This document shows, piece after piece, positions 35,458-48,457 of a stretch of DNA of 64,000 nucleotides (within the stretch, counting starts at the first letter, position 1; each line of letters opens with the position of its first letter). Location of the stretch: the NCBI RefSeq assembly GCF_048128805.1, contig NC_136001.1, positions 7,426,501 through 7,490,500 on the forward strand, read 5' to 3'. Source of the stretch: Centroberyx gerrardi. Its lineage: Eukaryota; Chordata; Actinopteri; Beryciformes; Berycidae. The notes beneath the pieces are model-generated. The model saw only the letters and a list, made by a program, of their open reading frames with translations, did no database searches and was not told the DNA's origin. The translations under genes and the position numbers were made by a program.

Positions 35458-36123
35458 GTACGCATGCACATGGGTCCGTGTGTGTGTGCTCACACTATCT
35501 GCCTTATTGACTCTGACTCTCCAGCCATAGCATAGAGCTGTAGTTTGAGTTGAAAATGATATTTAACTTTGATACGATGTTCATATCTTTCATCACACTT
35601 ACATATGTGGACATGAACAACCATGGAAATCACAGGAGGTAGATGATCTATAGTCATTTTCTGTCTATCGTTTCCAATAATTGCAACCAGGCAAAATTAT
35701 ACAATTTCTTACTGAGAACATAAACACAAACTTCATTTGTATTTGTATAACCACGGCAGACCGCAGTATTTACAGCTGCAGCTGGAGATTCAAGGCCAGA
35801 GCGCAGCAACTACTCCTACTGCATTCTGCCTTGGATTTAGCTGTTTTTTTTGTTACTGCAAATTTGACATGCAGTTTTGTCTCAAACTAAACATAAATGA
35901 GCCAAAACAGTTTGTTACAAGATAAAACAGAGGCTGGTGAACAAAGTCGGTTTCCAGTCTTAATTCAATTTTGACCAAACTTATAGTTACTACATTTTGC
36001 CTTTGCACGTCAGTATTGCGTAAACATTTAATGAAACCTGATGCAAATATTTCATCAGTATTCATGTATGTGACATGTAGCTGCTATGAAGCTCTTATTT
36101 ACTCCATATGATTGTGTTACACG

Positions 36124-36182
36124 TTTACATTTTAGACATTTAGCTGACACTAATCCAGAGCACCTTACAATGAGTGCAGCAG
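36124..36182. repeat. SINE-like teleost interspersed fragment
   Basis: Copy in the 3' UTR of gene 6. Confidence 0.55.
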
Positions 36183-36537
36183 TAGAATGAGCTTTATTTA
36201 TAGTTGAAAGCAAAGAATAACTCAATTTATAGAACCAAAGTCCTGACTGGAGTGCTTAGATCATAGCACCACTGGGGAGCCAAGAGGGATAACAATCATC
36301 GGCCTGGACTATGGCCTGGAGGCATGGCGATGTAGCTCCCTTAGCAGCCTTGGGTTGTCAATGACATGAGCAGCAGAGCGAGTGGAGAGAGTGCTGGAGA
36401 AGGGCGACATGGGCTAATTTGGGGAAAGTGAATGCAAGGTGGGCTTAGGATGCTCAGGAAAGCCTTCCAGAGTTCATGAAGTGTCACCTTTTTTAAAAAA
36501 AATAAAGACCTCCTAATTACAGTCTGTGGATGGGTGA

Positions 36538-39500
36538 TTACTGTATTCTCACTTTACACAACAGATACGTTTTCAGGTACCTCCTGAAAGTCTTGTCCCG
36601 TAGGCCATAGATAATTGGACTAATGGATCGTGGCAGGATGTGTATAATAATATAGCAAGCAAAGAGGGAGTCCGCATAATGTTCAGGGAACCAGTACAGC
36701 AGAGCTTTTTTTAACACGGGGAGGGCATAGGTAGCCATACACAACAGCAGCTGAAACCCATGGAGGAGGATAGTTTTCCGGGCCTTCTTAGCATCGGTGC
36801 TTGCCTCCTTGGCAGTGAACAGGATCCTGAAGTAAGTGTAGAAGATAATAAGCCAAACTATGACTAGGAACACTATATAGGTGATATCCCTCTTCTTGAT
36901 AACGGTGGGATTCCTGAAGACGGTTTCCCTGAGACAGAAGACTCGGGTATGAAAAAACTCCAGGGGTTCTGTGGCCAGGGCGACAAAGAGGTCGGGGAGG
37001 ACAGACAACATGCTCGTCGCCCAGATCAGACCAATCAGCATGTGTGTTCTTTTGACTGTACAGATCTGCGCATGGCGGAGGGGGACGCAGACGGCAATGT
37101 AGCACTCTACCGCCATGCAGGCCAGGTTCAGAGGGGTGTTTTCGGTGGTGAAAAAAGCAAGCAGGATGGCACAGCAGCAGAGGGAGACATTTATTGTGTA
37201 GACTGTGTAGGTGAGGAGGAATAGCATGATAGTGAGCATCAGCTGGATCATATCGTTGACCACCAGGTGAATGAAAAGGATGTAGCGAGGATTCATGTAG
37301 AAGATCTGGTTGGCGGGAATGAAGAGGAGAGGGGTATGGGGAGATGGAAGGAGAGGAGGATGGAGGGGAAAATTGAGAGAGGAGAGTGGGGAGGAAAGAC
37401 AATAGTTGAGTGGAGCAGAGTTCAGTAGAAGAGGGGCAAGGGCAAGACTAGAGAAAACAGCAAATGGGAAGTGGGGAAAGGTGTAGAGAAAAGGGGAGTT
37501 TCTCCAAAGAATCATCATTACAGAACATTGATGCTTTTTTTGGAAACCAAAATCTCTATGGAGCTTTAGCGAAGGTTCAGTTTGGAAGACTATCTTTTGC
37601 ATGCTTAGGCTGTAGTTTTACTTCTCATACCATCCTGCCATTCACATCTCTCACGCATGCTCACTCATTATTTCCTTGCTGTCATTTCCTGGGTCCGTCA
37701 ATTGAGATATCAGCTGTTCACATCAGCTGGTCACATCTATCCAATAGCACAGCGACACACCTCCATTGTTAGCCTATCATCTTGCTGCTGTCTTTTTAAA
37801 TATGTTTCTCTCTCTCCACTTTAGTCAGTTCATGCTGCTGTTATGCGCACGCCATTCATGCTGCTGTTATGCGCTCATTTGTAATTGTGCAGGTCGTGTA
37901 TGGCGAGTTTACGTTTTGTATTGCTGCTAATTCTCGGCCTGTCATCTTATTTCATGATGTCAGACTCAGAAACGGAACTGTTCGATGCTGAATTAATTGA
38001 ATCGGCTTCTACCTCATCGGCAGCTTGGCGCAGTGCTCGGATTGCTGCTCGTCAAGGAGAGTCAGGTTCAGAAATTCTGGAGATGTTAAAAGCTCAAGGC
38101 ATTACTCCGGCTCCGGGTCTGGAGCTCTCGCAGCTCCATGACCTGGCTAACGAAGTGGTTTGTGAAACACCAGTCCGGGATGAGCCCCCTGCAACCTCTG
38201 GCCTTTCAACAGCTCCTGGTCGCAATCACACAAAGAAAACTCATCATCTAGCTCCTCAAGCCAACCGCAAGAATGTCTCTGCCAGCCTGGCTCATCCCGA
38301 TCAACCAAATGCTGCCTTTCATCCATCACATAATACCTTCACATCAACTCTACAGTCTCAGTGGTAAATTCTATTCAGGCAATTGATGCTCACCTCCAGT
38401 CTCTGGAGAACACCCAAGCCTCATCATCTTCCTCTGCAATGCTTACTGCCTCTCAAATCCCGCTGATTCATGCACCAGCTCCTGCACCTGCACCTCATCC
38501 ATTCATTCCCACCGCAAGTGCCCCATACGTGCCACAGCATTCTCTGGCCTCTGCTGTCTCTGCTTCGATGTTAGGTATTTAAGAGTCTTTGCCCAGAAGC
38601 CAGCCCAACGCCCATAGCAGTTCCCCCTCTAGAAGCATTAGCCCTCTATTAAACCAGCTTTCCCTGCAGTCATATTTAGAATCTGCCAGGTTTTATATGA
38701 GAAAGGGTCTAGCTGCCTCTACCCTGAAATCCTATGATTTTGCTTGGAAAACCTTTGCCTTGTTCTGCGTTTCTCTGAATTTGCCACTAAAACCTGTTAC
38801 AATCAGTGCTGTTTGCGCATTTATTTGTCATTGCATGGATGTGCGTCATTTTAAGCCTCAGTATATAAGAGGTCTGGTCGCTGGTATCCAGTTTAATGCT
38901 AGATGTTCTGATCCATCCATCCATCCAGCCTATTTTCCAATCCGGCCATTAAACTGTTACTTAAAGGCATTTCAAAAGTTTCCCCCTCTAGCATTGATAA
39001 TAGACTCCCTATTGCTCTTTCCATCTTGCATAAAATGCTTTCAGTCTTGAGACATGGTTATTTTTCTTCCTATGTCGACTCTCTCTTGGATTGTTCTTTT
39101 TTATTCGCTTTTTATGGGTTTTTAAGGAGTGGTGAATTTACCACTTCAAATTCATTTGATCCAGGTAAAGACGTTACCTTTTCGGATTTATCTTTCCACC
39201 CAGAATTCTTTAGTCTTTTCCTTAAACACTCTAAAGCTGGAGGTGCTTGCGCTGTAATCATTGCTCGCATTGATTCTCAATTCTGTCCTTTTAAATCAAT
39301 GTGTACATTTTTTAAAAACAGGCCTCTCTCCGACCCTTGTGCCCCTCTTTTTCTGACCCCAGATAACAATCCCATGTCCAAATCTTGGTTTAGCTATCAT
39401 TTAGAGCAGATTCTTCTGAGATGTAACATACCCCCAAAGCTTTATTCAGGTCATTCATTTAGAATAGGTGCTGCAACCTCCGCAGCCATGCAAGGTCTAT

Positions 39501-40765
39501 CAGCAGCTTTCCTTCAACAACTGGGCCGTTGGTCATCCTCTGCCTATGCCTCCTACGTGCGTCCTGATGGCACTGCAATCATTAAAGCTCAAAGATCTCT
39601 AAAGCCTTAAAGGGTAACTTCTGTATTTTTCAACCTGGACCCTATTTTCCCATCTTTTTGTGCCTAAGTGACTAAAGGGGACAACAATTTTTGAAATTGG
39701 TCCAGTATTGAGCGAGATCGCTTCAGCCGGCAGCCGCAAAACGAGCTGCAATGTAATCCGACGGGGCAAATCGCACCGTCAATGTACGTCCACTAAAAGT
39801 GTTTGTTTTTGCCACTGACAGGCTCAGATTGTTATTATAAGTGTCTGACAACATTATGGAAAGGACCCTACAGAGAAATGAAACGTTTTTCTTTACCTTT
39901 CGCTTGATCCGGTCTGTCTGTAACCAAGTCTCTCTCAAGTCTCGCGAGAGTTGAGTTGTTGCAGGAAGTTACACACAGACCGGATCAAGCGAAAGGTAAA
40001 GACATTTTTTTTTCAGATTTTTTTTTTGTATTATTTATTTCCAATTCCTAAATTTTTTTTTTTCAAAAAAGGTAATATAGGTCATGGATGTTATTGTAGG
40101 CCTAACTCCTTGTTTTTCTATGTTGAGAATTGTCAGGTAATGATCATTTACATCCTGGTCCTCCTGCTAATAAATAAAATAAAGTGAATTTTAATTTGTG
40201 AAAAGATGCATCATACAAAATTGGATGTGTAGGAACAGTAATAATATTTTTTTCCTCCATGCTCTGTCTGGTGGGACAGGTGGAACATCAAGGGGGATAC
40301 TTCATGAACAGACATGAATCAAACTGACACCTGCTGTTCTACTTATTAATGCTTGCTTCAGACGCGTAAAATTTGCATGAAATAGACTTTAGTTCATCTT
40401 TTGGCACCGCCCTGTCAATGTTGAGCTTGGAATTTTTTGACACTCACCTTCCCACAATTTTCCACATAATCTCTACGCCTGCAAATTTGGCTGTTCAGTG
40501 GACACTCACTGTTAATCCAGCAGCAGAGGTGGTGGTGATATAAATATTAATTTCTGCCATATCTCTTCATTAAATTGATCATAAGTGGTTGGTTGACAGT
40601 GAAGGAATGTCAAACCTGATGTTTGCGGAAGGTGTGAATGAGACTGGCATTGATGTAGTTGATGGAGATGCCGAGAGCTACAACAACCACATTTTTGGTC
40701 ACAGCTGCGTTGAAGGAGTCTCGATATTGTATAACCACTGTTACATTGGCAGATGACACGTTCAT
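36538..40765 (-). CDS. Odorant receptor 131-2-like, gene 6 (type beta), two coding exons
   Basis: Exons 40616-40765 and 36538-37305. The product reads the same as gene 2, including F-N-A-A in exon 1 and the shortened 5' UTR (exon to 40783). Leader exon candidate 41415-41439; promoter 42222-42301. A 204-codon reading that overlaps exon 2 out of frame (36788-37402) is a shadow. Confidence 0.87.
37900..39610 (+). mobile_element. Tyrosine-recombinase element fossil, copy 2
   Basis: Same parts and orientation as copy 1, with GHSFRIGAAT and LGRWSSSAYASYV near the right end. Broken, with a handful of breaks. It shares its insertion context with copies 1 and 3, so the copies arose by unit duplication and not by separate insertions. 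Confidence 0.7.
39610..40003. repeat. MITE-like tail with 27-bp inverted repeat (copy 2)
   Basis: Perfect arms at 39891-39917 and 39975-40001; loop of 57 bp as in copy 1. Confidence 0.6.
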
Positions 40766-42221
40766 CTCTTGGAAGCTGACAGTCTAACAAAAGAGAGACA
40801 ACGTAATATTCATCAACTATCATAAGAAACATTAACCCAAATATGCAACTTGTATGCAACATTATAGAGTTGCTATAAGTAATGTCATCATTTATTTACC
40901 ATTGATCATATATTTATCATTGACTGGTTGAATACCATATTATATAACAGTAGTTACAATAATTATACAACAAATGCAATAATTCTATACAAAAATACAC
41001 AACATAATCACACTTAGTAAACTGAGGAAGAACTCTTGGCTGGGTGGCATTGCACATTGTGGAAAAATGTGTGGAAAAATCTCATGCGAATTTTAGATAA
41101 CGTACAATAAACACTTTAGGAATAACTTCAGTTACATTATCAGGTTCATCATAGGCCTTTAGAGTGAGTCTTAGACATATACCATTAACAATTTGATCAT
41201 GATAATTTCCACGCATGGTTATTTTTCAATAGTCTTTGCTATTTGCACAACAATCGTTGGCTTCATCACAGCTTTGTTGAAAGTTGCATTTTTAAAACTA
41301 CTGGGCACTTTTCGACATTGTGGAACCGCTGGATGAATTCAATTTTGTTAGAGAGCCTTCCGTCCTCCTTACCAGGCCCACTCAATGACAAGAGCACAAG
41401 AAAGTAGTACTCACCTCAGGCAGAAGATCAGGGCATCAACTTGAAAGATAAAAATCAATATAATATTTTGAAAATACAATTAAAATAACCACAGTAGTGG
41501 AAAGAACAACATGAACGGCCCTTTTTTAATCATCATTATTTTCAGTGTGGTTCCAATTTCCACTTCATTCAGTTCATTGTTTTGACACTTTGTCTTGAAA
41601 CTGTGAAGGTGAGGCTGAGTAAGAATTCCAAAACGATATCCATTTTGGGAAGGAAGTTCATCATTGATTATAGATGATCAGTCTGTAAAACTAGTATTAT
41701 TTTCAACCAAGGACTTACAAGAAGTTACCTAAGATCCTTTAAAAAGCATCATAATTATTTTCAACTTTTTGCTTTCAATTGTCAAGCTATTGTGATGTTT
41801 TTCAAATGGTGGAGATCTCAGTTTCAGAATGCTGTGCTGGGAGTGTGGATGAGGGAAGTGCCTCAGGACTGATAATAACATGGATTTCAAAATACAAATT
41901 ATCCTGCAACAGGAGAAAAGACAAATCTCAGAAAAAAAAAAAAAAACACACTAGAGTAAGATAGGATCATGTAGCCATAACCAGCATGTTTGCTGCCACA
42001 CATGGACAATGCACACCTCAGGTAAAGACCAACCTGGTGATATACATCATCAGTCAAGTCAGACTATACATTATCGGTCAAGTCAGAATATGATAAGGAA
42101 ATATGAATGAGTTGATGAAAATGTATTTCACTATCATAGCATTGCAGCACTTCATTCAACTCTATTGTGACATTCCTCTGTGGCTATATGACTGTAGTGA
42201 AAGTTCACAGGTGGTACTTAC

Positions 42222-42301
42222 CTTAGTTAATGCAGTCAGACCAGGATGCCAACGTGACATAACAGAGAGTGGCTCCAGAAAATCTATCAGATACTTTTAT
42301 A
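42222..42301 (-). promoter_or_regulatory. TATA promoter and noncoding first exon of gene 6
   Basis: TATAAAAG is at 42294-42301 and the donor follows base 42222. Confidence 0.65.
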
Positions 42302-42389
42302 TGTGCTGGGGTTGGCAAACATCTAAGGATACAGGGGTGTGTGTATACATGTGTAGGTGTAGGTGTGAATGCATGCAGGTGGGTAGTAG

Positions 42390-42390
<1 letters not shown>

Positions 42391-42426
<36 letters not shown>
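42391..42426. repeat. (TG)18 microsatellite
   Basis: Pure TG run; the usual 'gcgtgc' after it is reduced to 'cctgc'. Confidence 0.95.
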
Positions 42427-42427
<1 letters not shown>

Positions 42428-42455
42428 CTGCATGGATGTATGGTTGTGTACACAT

Positions 42456-43175
42456 TAGGGCTGTCAAAATTGGCCAAAAATGACGTTCCATTATTCCTTC
42501 TAAAAAAACACATAGGTTCGAACCATTCGAATATCTATTTTTGCGCATTATGTCCATAAGAGGGCAAACCAATACAATGAGAGACATAACTACTTGTATA
42601 GGTATATACAAGTCTCTCTCTCTCTCTCGCTCTCTCCCTCTGCGCCGTGGTTGGTGCTAGAGTGAGAACTGAGAACGCGCTGTCTCTCGGAGCAAGATCA
42701 AATGAATGATTCGTAATTGATATGTTATTCGATAGCCTAATTTTTATACAGGTTAGGTAATATTCATACTGGTTTAAATAAACAATTTGATACAACTTTA
42801 TCTCGAGGTTCCACAATTTTGCCGTCTGACCAAAATCCGAAGTATTTCCAAACAGGGCTTTTTAGATTGCTCGGAGGGGGTTGTGAACTCTCTGCCATCA
42901 TTACCACACGGTTGTTGTTGAATTATTCGCTCGTTTCAGCTTGACCTATATTTCATTTTCAATCAATGAAAGTGACGTTGTGTGACTTCTGTCCATCATG
43001 CAGTGCATTCAGTGCAGCGGCCCAGGCCCACGCAAGAACTCGCGAGGCGGACAGCCGCGGTAGTGCTGCTTTTTTTTTTTTTTCACAATCGAATATTAAT
43101 TTTCATAATCGAATGTCTGTTTTTTTTTACAATTCGATTATATAATCGAATTTAGAATATTCGTTGACAGCCCTA
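42456..43175. mobile_element. hAT-like MITE, 720-bp form
   Basis: Same ends and internal gap as in units 3 and 5. Confidence 0.85.
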
Positions 43176-43842
43176 GTACGCATGCACATGGGTCCGTGTG
43201 TGTGTGCTCACACTATCTGCCTTATTGACTCTGACTCTCCAGCCATAGCATAGAGCTGTAGTTTGAGTTGAAAATGATATTTAACTTTGATACGATGTTC
43301 ATATCTTTCATCACACTTACATATGTGGACATGAACAACCATGGAAATCACAGGAGGTAGATGATCTATAGTCATTTTCTGTCTATTGTTTCCAATAATT
43401 GCAACCAGGCAAAATTATACAATTTCTTACTGAGAACATAAACACAAACTTCATTTGTATTTGTATTACCACGGCAGACCGCAGTATTTACAGCTGCAGC
43501 TGGAGATTCAAGGCCAGAGCGCAGCAACTACTCCTACTGCATTCTGCCTTGGATTTAGCTGGGTTTTTTTGTTACTGCAAATTTGACATGCAGTTTTGTC
43601 TCAAACTAAACATAAATGAGCCAAAACAGTTTGTTACAAGATAAAACAGAGGCTGGTGAACAAAGTCGGTTTCCAGTCTTAATTCAATTTTGACCAAACT
43701 TGTAGTTACTACATTTTGCCTTTGCACGTCAGTATTGCGTAAACATTTAATGAAACCTGATGCAAAGATTTCATCAGTATTCATGTATGTGACATGTAGC
43801 TGCTATGAAGCTCTTATTTACTCCATATGATTGTGTTACACG

Positions 43843-43901
43843 TTTACATTTTAGACATTTAGCTGACACTAATCCAGAGCACCTTACAATGAGTGCAGCA
43901 G
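43843..43901. repeat. SINE-like teleost interspersed fragment
   Basis: Copy in the 3' UTR of gene 7. Confidence 0.55.
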
Positions 43902-44256
43902 TAGAATGAGCTTTATTTATAGTTGAAAGCATAGAATAACTCAATTTATAGAACCAAAGTCCTGACTGGAGTGCTTAGAACATAGCACCACTGGGGAGCC
44001 AAGAGGGATAACAATCATCGGCCTGGACTATGGCCTGGAGGCATGGCGATGTAGCTCCCTTAGCAGCCTTGGGTTGTCAATGACATGAGCAGCAGAGCGA
44101 GTGGAGAGAGTGCTGGAGAAGGGCGACATGGGCTAATTTGGGGAAAGTGAATGCAAGGTGGGCTTAGGATGCTCAGGAAAGCCTTCCAGAGTTCATGAAG
44201 TGTCACCTTTTTTAAAAAAAATAAAGACCTCCTAATTACAGTCTGTGGATGGGTGA

Positions 44257-47200
44257 TTACTGTATGCTCACTTTACACAACAGATACCTTTTCAGGTACC
44301 TCCTGAAAGTCTTGTCCCGTAGGCCATAGATGATTGGACTAATGGATCGTGGCAGGATGCTTATAATAATATAGCAAGCAAAGAGGGAGTCCGCATAATG
44401 TTCAGGGAACCAGTACAGCAGAGCTTTTTTTAACAGGGGGTCTGCATAGATAGCCATACACAACAGCAGCTGAAATCCATGGAGGAGGATAGTCTTCCGG
44501 GCCTTCTTAGCATCGGTGCTTGCCTCCTTGGCAGTGAACAGGATCCTGAAGTAAGTGTAGAAGATAATGAGCCAAACTATGACTAGGAACACTATATAGG
44601 TGATATCCCTCTTCTTGATAATGGTGGGATTCCTGAAGACGGTTTCCCTGAGACAGAAGACTCGGGTATGAAAAAACTCCAGGGGTTCTGTGGCCAGGGC
44701 GATGAAGAGGTCGGGGAGGACAGACAACATGCTCGTCGCCCAGATCAGACCAATCAGCATGTGTGTTCTTTTGACTGTACAGATCTGCGCATGGCGGAGG
44801 GGGACGCAGATGGCAATGTAGCACTCTACCGCCATGCAGGCCAGGTTCAGAGGGGTGTTTTCGGTGGTGAAAAGAGCAAGCAGGATGGCACAGCAGCAGA
44901 GGGAGACATTTATTGTGTAGAGGGTGTAGCTGAGGAGGAATAGCATGATAGTGAGCATCAGCTGGATCATATCGTTGACCACCAGGTGAATGAAAAGGAT
45001 GTAGCGAGGATTCATGTAGAAGATCTGGTTGGCGGGAATGAAGAGGAGAGGGGTATGGGGAGATGGAAGGAGAGGAGGATGGAGGGGAAAATTGAGAGAG
45101 GAGAGTGGGGAGGAAAGAAAATAGTTGAGTGGAGCAGAGTTCAGTAGAAGAGGGGCAAGGGCAAGACTAGAGAAAACAGCACATGGGAAGTGGGGAAAGG
45201 TGTAGAGAAAAGGGGAGTTTCTCCAAAGAATCATCATTACAGAACATTGATGCTTTTTTTGGAAACCAAAATCTCTATGGAGCTTTAGCGAAGGTTCAGT
45301 CTGGAAGACTATCTTTTGCATGCTTAGGCTGTAGTTTTACTTCTCATACCATCCTGCCATTCACATCTCTCACGCATGCTCACTCATTATTTCCTTGCTG
45401 TCATTTCCTGGGTCCGTCAATTGAGATATCAGCTGTTCACATCAGCTGGTCACATCTATCCAATAGCACAGCGACACACCTCCATTGTTAGCCTATCATC
45501 TTGCTGCTGTCTTTTTAAATATGTTTCTCTCTCTCCACTTTAGTCCGTTCATGCTGCTGTTCTGCGCTCATTTGTCATCGTGCAGGTCGTGTATGGCGAG
45601 TTTACGTTTTGTATTGCTGCTAATTCTCAGCCAGTCATCTTATTTCATGATGTCAGACTCAGAAACGGAACTGTTTGATGCTGAATTAATTGAATCGGCT
45701 TCTACCTCATCGGCAGCTTGGCGCAGTGCTCGGATTGCTGCTCGTCAATGAGAGTCAGGTTCAGAAATTCTGGAGATGTTAAAAGCTCAAGGCATTACTC
45801 CTGCTCCGGGTCTGGAGCTCTCGCAGCTCCATGACCTGGCTAACGAAGTGGTTTGTGAAACACCAGTCCGGGATGAGCCCCCTGCAACCTCTGGCCCTTC
45901 AACAGCTCCTGGTCGCAAACGCACAAAGAAAACTCATCATCTAGCTCCTCAAGCCAAGCGCAAGAATGTCTCTGCCAGCTCGGCTCATCCCGATCAACCA
46001 AATGCTGCCTTTCATCCATCAGATAATGCCTTCACATCAACTCTACAGTCTCAGTGGTAAATTCTATTCAGGCAATTGATGCTCACCTCCAGTCTCTGGA
46101 GAACACCCAAGCCTCATCATCTTCCTCTGCAATGCTTACTGCCTCTCAGATCCCGCTGATTCATGCACCAGCTCCTGCACCTGCACCTCATCCATTCATT
46201 CCCACCGCAAGTGCCCCATACGTGCCACAGCATTCTCTGGCCTCTGCTGTCTCTGCTTCGATGTTAGGTATTTAAGAGTCTTTGCCCAGAAGCCAGCCCA
46301 ACGCCCATAGCAGTTCCCCCTCTAGAAGCATTAGCCCTCTATTAAACCAGCTTTCCCTGCAGTCATATTTAGAATCTGCCAGGTTTTATATGAGAAAGGG
46401 TCTAGCTGCCTCTACCCTGAAATCCTATGATTTTGCTTGGAAAACCTTTGCCTTGTTCTGCGTTTCTCTGAATTTGCCACTAAAACCTGTTACAATCAGT
46501 GCTGTTTGCGCATTTATTTGTCATTGCATGGATGTGCGTCATTTTAAGCCTCAGTATATAAGAGGTCTGGTCGCTGGTATCCAGTTTAATGCTAGATGTT
46601 CTGATCCATCCATCCATCCAGCCTATTTTCCAATCCGGCCATTAAACTGTTACTTAAAGGCATTTCAAAAGTTTCCCCCTCTAGCATTGATAATAGACTC
46701 CCTATTGCTCTTTCCATCTTGCATAAAATGCTTTCAGTCTTGAGACATGGTTATTTTTCTCCCTATGTCGACTCTCTCTTGGATTGTTCTTTTTTATTCG
46801 CTTTTTATGGGTTTTTAAGGAGTGGTGAATTTACCACTTCTTCAAATTCATTTGATCCAGGTAAAGACGTTACCTTTTCGGATTTATCTTTCCACCCAGA
46901 ATTCTTTAGTCTTTTCCTTAAACACTCTAAAGCTGGAGGTGCTTGCGCTGTAATCATTGCTCACATTGATTCTCAATTCTGTCCTTTTAAATCAATGTGT
47001 ACATTTTTTAAAAACAGGCCTCTCTCCGACCCTTGTGCCCCTCTTTTTCTGACCCCAGATAACAATCCCATGTCCAAATCTTGGTTTAGCTATCATTTAG
47101 AGCAGATTCTTCTGATATGTAACATACCCCCAAAGCTTTATTCAGGTCATTCATTTAGAATAGGTGCTGCAACCTCCGCAGCCATGCAAGGTCTATCAGC

Positions 47201-48457
47201 AGCTTTCCTTCAACAACTGGGCCGTTGGTCATCCTCTGCCTATGCCTCCTACGTGCGTCCTGATGGCACTGCAATCATTAAAGCTCAAAGATCTCTAAAG
47301 CCTTAAAGGGTAACTTCTGTATTTTTCAACCTGGACCCTATTTTCCCATCTTTTTGTGTCTAAGTGACTAAAGGGGACAACAATTTTTGAAATTGGTCCA
47401 GTATTGAGCGAGATCGCTTCAGCCGGCAGCCGCAAAACGAGCTGCAATGTAATCCGACGGGGTAAATCGCACCGTCAATGTACGTCCACTAAAAGTGTTT
47501 GTTTTTGCCACTGACAGGCTCAGATTGTTATTATAAGTGTCTGACAACATTATGGAAAGGACCCTACAGAGAAATGAAACGTTTTTCTTTACCTTTCGCT
47601 TGATCCGGTCTGTCTGTAACCAAGTCTCGCGAGAGTTGAGTTGTTGCAGGAAGTTACACACAGACCGGATCAAGCGAAAGGTAAAGACATTTTTTTTTTC
47701 AGATTTTTTTTTTTTTGTATTATTATTTATTTCTAATTCCTAAATTATTTTTTTTCAAAAAAGTTAATATGGGTCATGGATGTTATTGTAGGCCTAACTC
47801 CTTGTTTTTCTATGTTGAGAATTGTCAGGTAATGATCATTTACATCCTGGTCCTCCTGCTAATAAATAAAATAAAGTGAATTTTAATTTGTGAAAAGATG
47901 CATCATACAAAATTGGATGTGTAGGAACAGTAATAATTATTTTTTCCTCCATGCTCTGTCTGGTGGGACAGGTGGAACATCAAGGGGGATACTTCATGAA
48001 CAGACATGAATCAAACTGACACCTGCTGTTCTACTTATTAATGCTTGCTTCAGACGCGTAAAATTTGCATGAAATAGACTTTAGTTCATCTTTTGGCACC
48101 GCCCTGTCAATGTTGAGCTTGGAATTTTTTGACGCTCACCTTCCCACAATTTTCCACATAATCTCTACGCCTGCAAATTTGGCTGTTCAGTGGACACTCA
48201 CTGTTAATCCAGCAGCAGAGGTGGTGGTGATATAAATATTAATTTCTGCCATATCTCCTCATTAAATTGATCATAAGTGGTTGGTTGACAGTGAAGGAAT
48301 GTCAAACCTGATGTTTGCGGAAGGTGTGAATGAGACTGGCATTGATGTAGTTGATGGAGATGCCGAGAGCCACAACAACCACATTTTTGGTCACAGCTGT
48401 GGCGAAGGAGTCTCGATATTGTATAACCACTGTTACATTGGCAGATGACACGTTCAT
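44257..48457 (-). CDS. Odorant receptor 131-2-like, gene 7 (type delta), two coding exons
   Basis: Exons 48308-48457 and 44257-45024, 305 aa. Mostly alpha-like (I158, R296, S303) but with R226 as in beta and private changes I242, D245 and S272 in TM6 and TM7. Exon 1 has the alpha form with the longer 5' UTR part (to 48480), although the intron carries cassette B. Leader exon candidate 49112-49136; promoter 49919-49998, the last promoter in the array. Confidence 0.88.
45593..47306 (+). mobile_element. Tyrosine-recombinase element fossil, copy 3
   Basis: Same parts and orientation as the other two copies. Broken, with a handful of breaks, not all shared with copies 1 and 2, so the copies have drifted separately since duplication. 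Confidence 0.7.
47306..47688. repeat. MITE-like tail with 27-bp inverted repeat (copy 3)
   Basis: Perfect arms 47587-47613 and 47660-47686, with a shorter loop (46 bp) than in copies 1 and 2. Confidence 0.6.

Larger units (their letters stand above)
37561..40003. repeat. Intron cassette B (copy 2)
   Basis: As in unit 2, with a short local duplication of 'ttcatgctgctgttatgcgc' near 37830-37872 ahead of the recombinase element. Confidence 0.8.
34010..41779. repeat. Tandem unit 6 (type B, 7770 bp)
   Basis: A composite unit. The left portion, with the promoter of gene 5, follows unit 4 to about 34750. The hAT copy then switches to other variants, and the body from exon 2 rightward follows unit 2. 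About 35458-36123 has nothing recognisable. Confidence 0.95.
45280..47688. repeat. Intron cassette B (copy 3)
   Basis: As in unit 2 but lacking a few bases in the hairpin loop. It is followed by the unit 1/4 style poly(T) stretch. Confidence 0.8.
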
